A stretch of DNA of 64,000 bases from Cinnamomum chago (Eukaryota > Streptophyta > Magnoliopsida > Laurales > Lauraceae), in NCBI GenBank assembly GCA_038049695.1, contig CP142452.1, positions 52,844,501 to 52,908,500 of the forward strand, read 5' to 3'. A model generated the notes under the pieces. The model saw only the letters and a list, made by a program, of their open reading frames with translations. It made no database searches and was not told the origin of the DNA. Every line of letters begins with the position of its first letter. Position 1 is the first letter of the stretch. Both the position numbers and the translations under genes were made by a program. Positions 50,008-61,198 of the stretch are shown piece by piece.

Positions 50008-50987
50008 AGAGAAAGTCACCTTCATCTAATCCAACAAAACTTTGGCACTTGAGGCTAGGTCATATAAACCTAAATAGGATTGACAGGCTAGTGAAAGATG
50101 GTATCTTGCCTTCATTGGTTGTAGAACCAATGCCTGTCTGTGAGTCTTGTCTGGAAGGCAAAATGACCAAAAGACCATTTTCATCAAAGGGCAATAGGGC
50201 CAAAGATTTATTGGAATTAGTACATACTGATGTGTGTGGACCCATTAATGTCAGGGCCAGAGGAGGATATGAATACTTCATCACTTTCACAGATGATTAT
50301 TCAAGATATGGATACATATACCTTATGCACCGCAAGTCCGAGGCTTTTGAAAAGTTCAAAGAGTTTCGAGCGGAAGCGGAAAAGCAATTAGGTAAAAGTA
50401 TCAAGACTCTTCGATCAGATCGAGGAGGGGAATATCTCTCTGGTGATTTTATGGGATACTTATCAGAAAATGGGATTTTATCCCAGTTGTCTGCTCCTGG
50501 TATGCCTCAACAGAATGGAGTAGCAGAAAGAATGAACCGGACTCTTTTAGATATGATTAGGTCTATGATGAGTTTCTCAGGATTACCTATATCCTTTTGG
50601 GGATATGCCTTGGATACTGCGATGTACATACTAAACTTCGTACCATCTAAGTCTATACCTAAGACTACCCAGGAGTTGTGGACCGGGCCAAAGTCTAGTC
50701 TACAACATTTACACATTTGGGGTTGTTCGGCACATGTGCTAAAGGTTAAGATGGATCAGTTGGAAGCGAAGTTGGAAGTATGCACATTTGTAGGATATCC
50801 TAAATGAACTAAATGTTGGTTATTCTATAATCCCAAAAAGCAGAAAGTGATGGTGAGCACTAATGCGGTTTTTCTGGAGGAAGATTATATGATACACCGG
50901 AAACCTTTAGAAAAAGGTGATCTTAGAAGAAATTCAAAAGCTAACAATTCCGAATCCTAGTATGACCGAACCTAATGAAGAAGCGCC
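49962..50987 (+). pseudogene. Copia GAG-pre-integrase and integrase remnant
   Basis: LWHLRLGHINLNRI with CESCLEGK forms the HHCC zinc site. The DDE integrase core follows: HTDVCGPI (first Asp), TFTDDYSRYGY, LRSDRGGEY (second Asp) and PQQNGVAERMNRTLLDM (Glu). Integrase inserts the cDNA into the host chromosome. TGA at 50805-50807 stops the frame in the FVGYPK segment; copia sequence continues in frame to a TAG near 50957. The solo gypsy LTR and family-A element then separate it from the reverse transcriptase part at 61199. Confidence 0.9.
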
Positions 50988-50992
50988 CTTAC

Positions 50993-53818
50993 TGTTAGAC
51001 CCCGACCCAGGCCATTTTGATTAGTGTGCGATTAGTATGTGTTTAGTCCTAAGTGGGTTTAGTTGTTGTTGGGTTAGAAGTAATTAGTTTTAGTCTTGGA
51101 CATAGCTTTGGGAAATTTGGAGAACGTTTAGTATTAGTTAGACACACTCAGGAAGGCCTGAGTGCACGTGTGAGCTTGGGAAGATCGTGTTGGGTTCCGT
51201 GTGATTGTGGTTTTGATTTCATTTGGATGATGTTTCGACGTGTTACAACTTTCGTTTTAAGCCCAGTTGTGTTTGAAGCCCAAAAACCCAAGTTTTGACC
51301 CAAAGGGGGTAAAATTGTTTTTCTTGCACAAATCTGGACACAAATTTCGAGATCTCAAAACCATGTCAAAAATATACTTTTTGGAAACTAGATATTTCGA
51401 CGATCGTTTTATCCTTCTTCGTCGAAGTCATCCGAGGCCCACAAGATCGTATTTTGGTCACTTCAAAGTTCAGGTTATTTGGGGCCCATTGCCTCACTAA
51501 AGCCCCATCTCCCTCTTCTTTTTCATTCATTTCCCCCAATCTCTTCAATCTCTTGACCTAGGGTAAGGAAAGCTCTTCTTCTCTTCAATCTTCTTCATCT
51601 TGCATGCTTGGGCTAGAGAGCTCCAAAAAGAATTCCAAAGTCATCATCTTCTTCATCTCCTTGCAAGCTCTCTATTGGTATAAACTTCTCGGAACTTCTT
51701 GGGAGACAAACTATTCATCTTCTTCATCTCTTCTTGTTTGGCCATTGTTAGGTAAGAGCTACAACCATGCTTTTCATGAAGTCTTTTTAGTTCTCTAAGA
51801 TCATGATTTTCATAGTTACAAACCTTTTTTGTTAAATGGGTTCCTTGTTTCCTTTTTGAGTGAGTTGTGTGGTTTTTCTCTTGGGTTTCTTGTAGTGTGA
51901 GAATAGCTTGAGGAAGAGTTTGAAGAGGAGTATTGTTAGCATTGGTCAAGGCAAGTAATCTCTATAGGAATGATGCATGTATATTTTGATTTCATTGTTG
52001 TTTTAGAAATTGTGCATAAAATTTGTTTACAAGCTTCATGGATATGTTTTATTTGATTTTGATGCTTGACATGGTGATAAATGAACCCTTGGTGAGCATG
52101 AAGGCTCAAGGGATTATGTGTGATTGATGGATGAGAAGAAGAAGCAGAATGTGGTGAAAGATGTGTAAAAGAAAGGCAGTTTCTGCACTCAGCGAGCACA
52201 GGCAGCAGCTTACTCGCTCGAGCGACCCCTGGGTTCGCTCGAGCGACCAAGCCTCTGTTTGGTCCGAGCGCAGACAGAGAGCTGTCCGCTCGAGCGAACT
52301 GCCCTCTGTATTATTTGGAACAAGACAGTGAGCTGTCCGTTCGAGCGCACCTTATATCTGCTCGAGCGAACTGTCTCGCTCGAGCGAGGTGTCATCAGTT
52401 TATAAAGTTCGCTCGAGCGAACCTGCCAGATTCAGGAAGAAGAATTTATTTCTTTTCTGTATTTTCTTGAAGGTTGAAAAACTAGACTATGTTAAGGGTA
52501 TTGACTTGACATTGTGTAAATGGTACTTCGAAATGCCACCAACTTCGGGGACACCAATTCTTGTATATTCCGACATTTGGAGTTCCAATTTCACAAAGGT
52601 CAATTAGTAGCCTTAGCACATGCTTGTCAGATTTCATGTTTGAATTCCATTTTGGTACGATAAATACCCTCGTGTACTAGTTTTGGAATTTCAAGTATAA
52701 GCTTGTTTTGAAGTTTTGTTTCAAGAAAAAGGGGATCACCTCCTAAGCGTGTTATGCATATTTATTATGCCCTTGCTAGTCGTGTTCATCGTGTTTTGAT
52801 AAGTGATTTCCCCCTTTTTTTATCTAAACAAGTTTTGTTAATATCTCGCATGTTTGTGCATTCATGAATTAAGTAAACACCACTGAGCTTAGACTGCCCT
52901 TTCAGTTTGATCCACTGTCTGGGGGTCTTTAAACCTTTGGACTGTCTGCAGACTGGTCGTGTATTTATTACACATCGTGCGTGTCCGGTTCCGCGGCCGG
53001 AATTCCCGTCTTTGTGGGAAATCGTGTCGTGCTTATATTATATATATCATGCTTGTCGTGCGTGCTTGCTCTTTTCATTATATAAATGATAGAGAAAGGA
53101 TGGGCTCTTTGTGGTTTGTAACTGTTCATGATATATTATTTATTCATGCTAGTTTGTTTAGTATCTCAGCTCAATTAAATATTTCTGTAAATGTATCTCA
53201 ATCATTGTAGTATTTCAAATCAAGGATTTGCTTATATGTTTTCTCAAATGTTATTGTTTCGTGCTTACACCTAAATTGATTACCTGCCAAACCGTCGTGT
53301 TTGACCCTTGTTCGTTGGTGCCCAGGTGCAGGAGACGTTACCTTTGAGGAGGAGCGTCAGGAGGAGGCTTGTGAGCCAACCCCTGTGAGAGAATGGCAGC
53401 CCGACGACGTCATCTAGACGTCGGGCGGGTTCTTGAGTCTCGTCACCTTTTTGGTCATGGGGTTTCTTTTGGTTATATTGTGGAGATGTGTATTGGCCTC
53501 TGTTGGCCTCTGTTGGGTTGTAACAAAACTTAATTTACTTTCGTGTTAGTCTTATAACTTGAACTATGTTGGGAATGCCATTTTAACTTCTTCCTTTGAT
53601 ACTATGTCTTGTTTATTATTGTGATAGCACTTAAATATTTTTATTGGTGCTCACCGTGATGTGTTTTGCTACACGCTTCCGCAAACTTGATCATGTGAGT
53701 CAGATTCCGCATGTCTTTGGGAATCCTCACCGCGGAAACCTGTGGGAAAGCAAAATCTTCAATAGTAGTTGTAACGATCTACGTCGCGTGCCCGGGGTCC
53801 CATTCCGGGGTCGCGACA
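50993..53818 (+). mobile_element. Solo Ty3/gypsy LTR, TSD CTTAC
   Basis: TGTTAGACCCCGACCC ... GGGGTCGCGACA, 2826 bp, flanked by CTTAC at 50988-50992 and 53819-53823. It is the fuller relative of the 3902 LTR. It has GCTCGAGC palindromes (52210-52430) and the two conserved hairpins at 53288-53303 and 53405-53423. Confidence 0.95.
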
Positions 53819-53824
53819 CTTACC

Positions 53825-56002
53825 TGTTAAGAATTTTGTAGATTGCAATTTGATGGATGCATAATCATTCTAGCATTCATTTGATTTACACACTTGCATT
53901 GGTTTTAAATAAACTTGAAATCTTGTTTTATTCATTCATTGCTTTTAAGATTTGTAAAAGTATTGATTTATGCATGATTTGTCTTTTTATCTTGGATGCA
54001 TTTGTTTTAGAAAAGAGTTTTCAAGAAATCAAGCAAGCCTTTGTTTTAAAAGTTTTGAATCTTTTTAGGCTTTTTACGTCATGTTTTAAAAACCATTAGA
54101 ATCTTTAAAACATGTTTTCCAAGCTTGATTTAGTGGCCAAAAGGTCCCCCAAAGAAATACCTTTAAAATGTGAAAAGTTGGATTTTTTGCAAAAAGGGGA
54201 ATGGCCCGGCAGTGTCGCCGGTCGACCGGCGCAGAGGTCCCGGTCGACCGGGAACACTGCAGCAAAAAATTGCCTGGCGCACCAACGGTCAAAAATCCGA
54301 CCGTTGTGTGTTCCCGGTCGACCGAGGCCTGTGTGCCGGTCGACCGAGGACTAGCCGTTGGCAACTTTTTGCTATAAATATGAGTTCTTTCCCTTGCCAA
54401 AAGTTGGGAATTTTTAACCCCTCCTTGAGAGGATTTGAGGCATATCAAAAGGGAAAAGAACCAAGGGATGAAGGGGATGATTAGGAAAGCTAAAGCTTGG
54501 ATTAATGAAGTTAAACCACCAAGTAGGCTCTTCCTTCCTTAATCATATGTTTTCATGCTTTTGTTTTATTTTTGGTAAATCATTTCTAGCATGTTAAACT
54601 ATGTTTGTGTTGTGTCCTTAACATGTGTTATGTTTTGAGTTGATTTATTGTTTTGGATACAACACCATATGATTCAATCCAAGTAGTACTTGAATTGGTA
54701 AATCAAAGTAGATCATGTTAATGAAAGAACCTTTGAAATTATATGTAACATGATTCCTATACTTGGTTGAATCTTTGGTTGTTGTTTTCCATCATAAGAA
54801 AATCACTTTCAAAAGTATCTTATGTTTTGGACTCAACTTCTTTACAAATCATATGTTTTCATGTTTTGTTTTATCATTGGTAAATCTTAATAACATGTTA
54901 ACCTATGATGTGTTGTATCCTTAGCATGTGTTATATTTTGAATAGATCTATTGTTTTGGATACATCACCATTGATTCATCAAAGTAGTACTTTATCTTTG
55001 GTAAATCTAAGTAGATCATGTTAATGAAATATGTAACATGATTCATATACTTTGTTGAATCATTGGTTGTTGTTTTTCCATCATAAGAAAATCTCTCTCA
55101 AATGTATCTTATGTTTTGGATCCAACATCATTACAAATCATATGTGTATTATTGTTTTAAAGTTTCACAACTTGCATCACTTTGATTGGTAAATCTTTTT
55201 CAAGTTGTCTTTATAATTACATATGATTTGTCCCCTAATTTCAATCAAATCTATTTTTATGTTTTGAGCTACATTGATGATTTGATTGACATCCCTATGC
55301 ATCACATGTTTAGAGCTAATCCATTTCATACAACTTGTGTAACTTTGATATCATTAACAAGTTGTTACTTTTAACATGTGATTGCATTATATCCTCAATC
55401 ATAAATGTTTTATAAGCTAAAACTTTCAAAAGCCTTAGGCTTACATTTATGAGCTTTCATTTTCAAAATGATTGAGGACCACACACACACACTTCATATG
55501 TTTTCATCTTTGCATTCATAGTGTGAGTGTGTATTAGAATTACACTTCCATATCCGCCTAATTAAGAGGCAATGTAATGAGCTAAATAGAATCTCCATCA
55601 AGTGTATGATAGACACTAAATTAGAGAGACAACCAACCTTGTGGTTGAAGAGGTTATTGCTTAGCCTTTAAAAGCATAGTGTATAGGTTGATGTTTAGCC
55701 TTGGAAAAGCATCATTGTAAAGGTTATTGCTTAGCCTATTGAAAAGCATAAATAGTGGAAATCCGGTGGGGTGTTGGATCACAAGCCGGTAGTGGATGTA
55801 GGCATTGAGGCCGAACCACTATAAATACTTGTGTAATGGTGATTGCTTTGTGGTGATTCTTTTGTTAGCTTCCGCATCTTGTATGTTTAATCATCACATG
55901 TGACTAGTTTGTTTTAAAGAAGTTAAAATTGATTAAAATTGGTCATAGTTGAAGCTCACCCTATTCACCCCCCTCTAGGGTTAGGATCCTCGTGGACTTA
56001 CA
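53825..56002 (+). repeat. Family-A 5' LTR
   Basis: TGTTAAGAATTTTG ... GTGGACTTACA. GGTCGACC palindromes (about 54209-54346), an AACGGTC/GACCGTT hairpin, MSA-type motif (54352-54362), TATAAATA (54373-54380), and TTATTGCTTAGCC repeats (55648-55740) before the LTR end. Confidence 0.95.
54352..54380 (+). promoter_or_regulatory. Family-A LTR core promoter: MSA-type motif and TATA box
   Basis: TAGCCGTTGGC (reverse GCCAACGGCTA) fits the mitosis-specific activator consensus YCYAACGGYYA at 10 of 11 positions. TATAAATA starts 11 bp after it. The same arrangement is at 59542-59570 and, on the minus strand, at 27687-27659. Confidence 0.65.
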
Positions 56003-56289
56003 GTTGGTATCAGAGCGGGTTACTCCATTTTAGGGCTTAACAACCCGGAGTTGATCCTTGCTAGATTTGAACCCTAGTGTTGTGTTTTTAATGCATATCT
56101 TTTTGATGATTTCCACTATGATTGAAATTGAAATTTCCCTAGCCTCATTGCACCACTCTAAGACTTTTCCAAGTTATATCTTCTAGAGTTGGTGAGTCCT
56201 CAAAGTGTTCTCTCATGGACAACCTTTTCAAGACCTTAGGTGAATTTTCAAAGGTAGACTATTTGAGTAACCTTAAGGCCTTGATCCCA

Positions 56290-58420
56290 CTAGACCAACC
56301 TATTCCTTTTAGTTATATCTTTTTGTTGGTCATGTTACATTGGCATTTTGTTCTTTATAGTCACATCTTTTAAAATGCAATGTTTCTTTGTGATCATTTG
56401 ATTTTGTCTTCATGAACTCTTAAGTTATATCTCATGGTTTTCAAAATCCTTTGATTGCATTTTTTTTCATGATGGATTTGCATTTTGCTCATATAGTTAT
56501 ATCTCTTGTAGTGCATATCTATTCATGATCAATTAATTGTGATTACATAAGCTTTCTTAGCTAGTTTTTTCATGATCAATTGATGTTGTAAAATCATTTG
56601 ATGTTTGTCATAGTTAGATCCTCTTTGGAAATCAAATGATTTGAAGCAACCTTAGTTTTCCATTGATTTACAGGTTATATCTTTTGATATGGAAAATTTG
56701 TAAGTGTCTATTGTTTTTACAAATTGAAAACTTTACAATAGTACACTTCTTGTTTTTCAAATTCACTTGCTCTTAATTCTATAAATGATTCTTTGTTGGA
56801 ATTTCATACATTGAAGTGATTTGAAAAACTTTGGAAAATGTTCTAAGCTTTATTAGTTATATTTATAGAAGCATTTTCCTTGAAGTTATTTCCTTGTGCT
56901 TTATTATGTTTTTATCATTTGAGAGGAAATAATTTTTACAAACAATTTGCATCTTTGCTCTTTTAGTTATATTTCATTTATGCAAATTGATTTTGATATC
57001 TTACTTTGCTTGGTTAGATATGATTTCATTGATTTGCATGTTTGTGCCTATTTTGGTATATAGTTTCATTAATGCAAATTAATGAGTGTTTATGTGCTTT
57101 ATAGTAAAATCTTGTATTTGAGCTTTATAAGTACATATGTGATTTTATGTGCTAAGTTCATTTGGTTTAAACCTCATATCTTTTTCCATTGCTTTGTAAG
57201 CTTAGTACATTTGCTAAGAGTGGAAATGTTACATGATAGATCGATACCTTTAACTTCATACCTTCTTGTGCTTAAATAGTTATATTCTTTTTAATGATTG
57301 GTATGAGTTAGATCTTGAGTGTTGATTAATCCTCTCTATGCAAATGTCAAATTGTTCTATGTATGGTTGTGTTATTTATTTCATTTGTAGAAACCATACT
57401 AGAACTAAAATCCATCCTCTATGCTTTATAGTCTTTTCTTTTTGGATGGTTATGATGTTGATTCATGTATATTCTCTAAGTGATATCATCCTTAGACATG
57501 TTTCAACTTCATAATAGTGATCTTGATCATATGAAACTCTTTGAAATCCATTCCTCATATTTCTATGTGTTTGATGGATAACTTAGATGTTGAATTCATA
57601 TGATTTAGTCACTTTTTAAATTGCATGCATTTCAAAGTCATATCCTTGTGCATTGCAATTTATCTTGTTCATCACTATGCTCAATAGTTAAATCTTTAAA
57701 AGTGATAAATATGCATTTATGATGCTTGATAGAATTTTGTCACATTCTTGCTCTTTATCATGTTATCAAATTCAATTGGATTCAATTGGTATAATGTTTG
57801 ATTGATTTGATTTCTTGTGGATGTGATAAACCTTGTGTGCATTGGATTGAACTTGATAAGTAATATGATTGTTCCATGTCACACACCATTAGCATCATAA
57901 TGTTCATGTTGCCACCTCCTTTGCTCATATAGGTATATCTCATGACCACCATGTTTATGTGTTCATAATATTGGTTGGTTATTAGTTGAGGTTGGCTTCA
58001 TGTTTGAATTTCATTTCACTCAATTTGCACTTTAATAGTCATATTTATTGATTGAATGAAATGAGTTCAAAACCTTCATAGCATATGCTTTCCATAGTTA
58101 GATTATTTGATGCTATGATTAATAAACCCCATTTCATCATGGATAGCTCTAATTTGGATTTTTTCCTAATAGTTATATTTTTAAATCCATTTTAGAGTGA
58201 TTGATTTAATAGTCATATCCTTAAATCTCAATTGGTATTCTTTGTTTTTCCAATTGATATCCATGATTGCTTTTCTCTTTGACCTAGCTCTCTTTTGGCA
58301 ATTTGATCATATTGAGCTTAATAGTTAAATGAATCTAATCCTTTCTTTGAAGTTGACCCTCACTTGGTTAAACCATCTTCTTCTTGTACCTAATAGTTAA
58401 ATCTTTGTCAAGAGTTTGAC
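56290..58420 (+). repeat. Series of at least 16 hairpins with TAGTTATATCTTTT-like loops
   Basis: Inverted repeats read directly include GACCAAC/GTTGGTC (56293-56331), GCATTTT/AAAATGC (56343-56378), AAATCATTTGAT/ATCAAATGATTT (56591-56642), TTTTCCAT/ATGGAAAA (56656-56696), GGAAAATG/CATTTTCC (56833-56879), CAATTTGCAT/ATGCAAATTG (56943-56989), CATAGCAT/ATGCTATG (58077-58117) and a 14-bp stem with one mismatch (58011-58064). Most loops hold a variant of TAGTTATATCTTTT. No protein-coding signal. Confidence 0.8.
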
Positions 58421-59014
58421 AAAAGGAGAGAATGGATTGAGGGGGAGTGTAAACCTTCATAAGAAGTATTAGTTTTGATCAAATTTACCCTTGGATTGCC
58501 TTTGAGCCCTTAGAGACTACTACCTCACATGATAGCCTGTTATGTATTTCATTTTCGATTTCATTTGTTAACAGGTGCTACTAAAGGTATTTTCCTTATT
58601 TCATGTGTGTAGGTACCTTTGCAATTTAATGGCAAAGGGGGAGAAATTATGCAAGTTCTCAAAAGGGTAAAGAGAATGTCCAAGCTTCCTAAGGGGAGAG
58701 TTGTGTATGATCTTCTACAAGGGGAGATAATACATACCTTGCCAAAGGGAGAAAGAGGCATGGTCAAAGGGGGAGAGCAAATAGAAGAAAGAAAGCTTGG
58801 AGCTAAAGAAGATGCTTGGCCATAAAGAAAGAAAGCTTAAAGAATATTTAAGCACCAAGCATCATGAAGAATGAAGATTGAAGCCCAAGAGCCCAAGCTA
58901 AGAGAAGAAGCATCCAAGAAGATTTCAAGCCTTGTCCAGCTGAGGGGGAGCTGAAGACTAAGTGTGTAATTTCAGTGGTGAGTGTGTTTGCCATCAAATT
59001 GCAAAGGGGGAGAT

Positions 59015-61193
59015 TGTTAGGAATTTTGTAGATTGCAATTTGATGGATGCATAATCATTCTAGCATTCATTTGATTTACACACTTGCATTGGTTTTAAAT
59101 AAACTTGAAATCTTGTTTTATTCATTCATTGCTTTTAAGATTTGTAAAAGTATTGATTTATGCATGATTTGTCTTTTTATCTTGGATGCATTTGTTTTAG
59201 AAAAGAGTTTTCAAGAAATCAAGCAAGCCTTTGTTTTAAAAGTTTTGAATCTTTTTAGGCTTTTTACGTCATGTTTTAAAAACCATTAGAATCTTTAAAA
59301 CATGTTTTCCAAGCTTGATTTAGTGGCCAAAAGGTCCCCCAAAGAAATACCTTTAAAATGTGAAAAGTTGGATTTTTTGCAAAAAGGGGAATGGCCCGGC
59401 AGTGTCGCCGGTCGACCGGCGCAGAGGTCCCGGTCGACCGGGAACACTGCAGCAAAAAATTGCCTGGCGCACCAACGGTCAAAAATCCGACCGTTGTGTG
59501 TTCCCGGTCGACCGAGGCCTGTGTGCCGGTCGACCGAGGACTAGCCGTTGGCAACTTTTTGCTATAAATATGAGTTCTTTCCCTTGCCAAAAGTTGGGAA
59601 TTTTTAACCCCTCCTTGAGAGGATTTGAGGCATATCAAAAGGGAAAAGAACCAAGGGATGAAGGGGATGATTAGGAAAGCTAAAGCTTGGATTAATGAAG
59701 TTAAACCACCAAGTATGCTCTTCCTTCCTTAATCATATGTTTTCATGCTTTTGTTTTATTTTTGGTAAATCATTTCTAGCATGTTAAACTATGTTTGTGT
59801 TGTGTCCTTAACATGTGTTATGTTTTGAGTTGATTTATTGTTTTGGATACAACACCATATGATTCAATCCAAGTAGTACTTGAATTGGTAAATCAAAGTA
59901 GATCATGTTAATGAAAGAACCTTTGAAATTATATGTAACATGATTCCTATACTTGGTTGAATCTTTGGTTGTTGTTTTCCATCATAAGAAAATCACTTTC
60001 AAAAGTATCTTATGTTTTGGACTCAACTTCTTTACAAATCATATGTTTTCATGTTTTGTTTTATCATTGGTAAATCTTAATAACATGTTAACCTATGATG
60101 TGTTGTATCCTTAGCATGTGTTATATTTTGAATAGATCTATTGTTTTGGATACATCACCATTGATTCATCAAAGTAGTACTTTATCTTTTGTAAATCTAA
60201 GTAGATCATGTTAATGAAATATGTAACATGATTCATATACTTTGTTGAATCATTGGTTGTTGTTTTTCCATCATAAGAAAATCTCTCTCAAATGTATCTT
60301 ATGTTTTGGATCCAACATCATTACAAATCATATGTGTATTATTGTTTTAAAGTTTCACAACTTGCATCACTTTGATTGGTAAATCTTTTTCAAGTTGTCT
60401 TTATAATTACATATGATTTGTCCCCTAATTTCAATCAAATCTATTTTTATGTTTTGAGCTACATTGATGATTTGATTGACATCCCTATGCATCACATGTT
60501 TAGAGCTAATCCATTTCATACAACTTGTGTAACTTTGATATCATTAACAAGTTGTTACTTTTAACATGTGATTGCATTATATCCTCAATCATAAATGTTT
60601 TATAAGCTAAAACTTTCAAAAGCCTTAGGCTTACATTTATGAGCTTTCATTTTCAAAATGATTGAGGACCACACACACACACTTCATATGTTTTCATCTT
60701 TGCATTCATAGTGTGAGTGTGTATTAGAATTACACTTCCATATCCGCCTAATTAAGAGGCAATGTAATGAGCTAAATAGAATCTCCATCAAGTGTATGAT
60801 AGACACTAAATTAGAGAGACAACCAACCTTGTGGTTGAAGAGGTTATTGCTTAGCCTTTAAAAGCATAGTGTATAGGTTGATGTTTAGCCTTGGAAAAGC
60901 ATCATTGTAAAGGTTATTGCTTAGCCTATTGAAAAGCATAAATAGTGGAAATCCGGTGGGGTGTTGGATCACAAGCCGGTAGTGGATGTAGGCATTGAGG
61001 CCGAACCACTATAAATACTTGTGTAATGGTGATTGCTTTGTGGTGATTCTTTTGTTAGCTTCCGCATCTTGTATGTTTAATCATCACATGTGACTAGTTT
61101 GTTTTAAAGAAGTTAAAATTGATTAAAATTGGTCATAGTTGAAGCTCACCCTATTCACCCCCCCTCTAGGGTTAGGATCCTCGTGGACTTACA
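59015..61193 (+). repeat. Family-A 3' LTR
   Basis: Near-identical copy of 53825-56002. The differences I see: TGTTAG vs TGTTAA at the start, AAGTATGC vs AAGTAGGC, CTTTTGT vs CTTTGGT, and one extra C near 61160. Confidence 0.95.
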
Positions 61194-61198
61194 TTACC

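Larger units (their letters stand above)
53825..61193 (+). mobile_element. Young non-coding family-A LTR retrotransposon, TSD TTACC
   Basis: Complete element: 5' LTR 53825-56002, primer-binding site TTGGTATCAGAGC (from 56004), interior 56003-59014 with no coding capacity, polypurine tract AAAGGGGGAGA (59003-59013), and 3' LTR 59015-61193. TTACC flanks it at 53820-53824 and 61194-61198. The 5' TSD overlaps the 3' TSD of the neighbouring gypsy LTR, so it landed at that exact junction. I count about four differences between the 2.18 kb LTRs, which makes it the youngest insertion here. It lost gag as well as pol and must be moved entirely by proteins from other elements. Confidence 0.95.
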
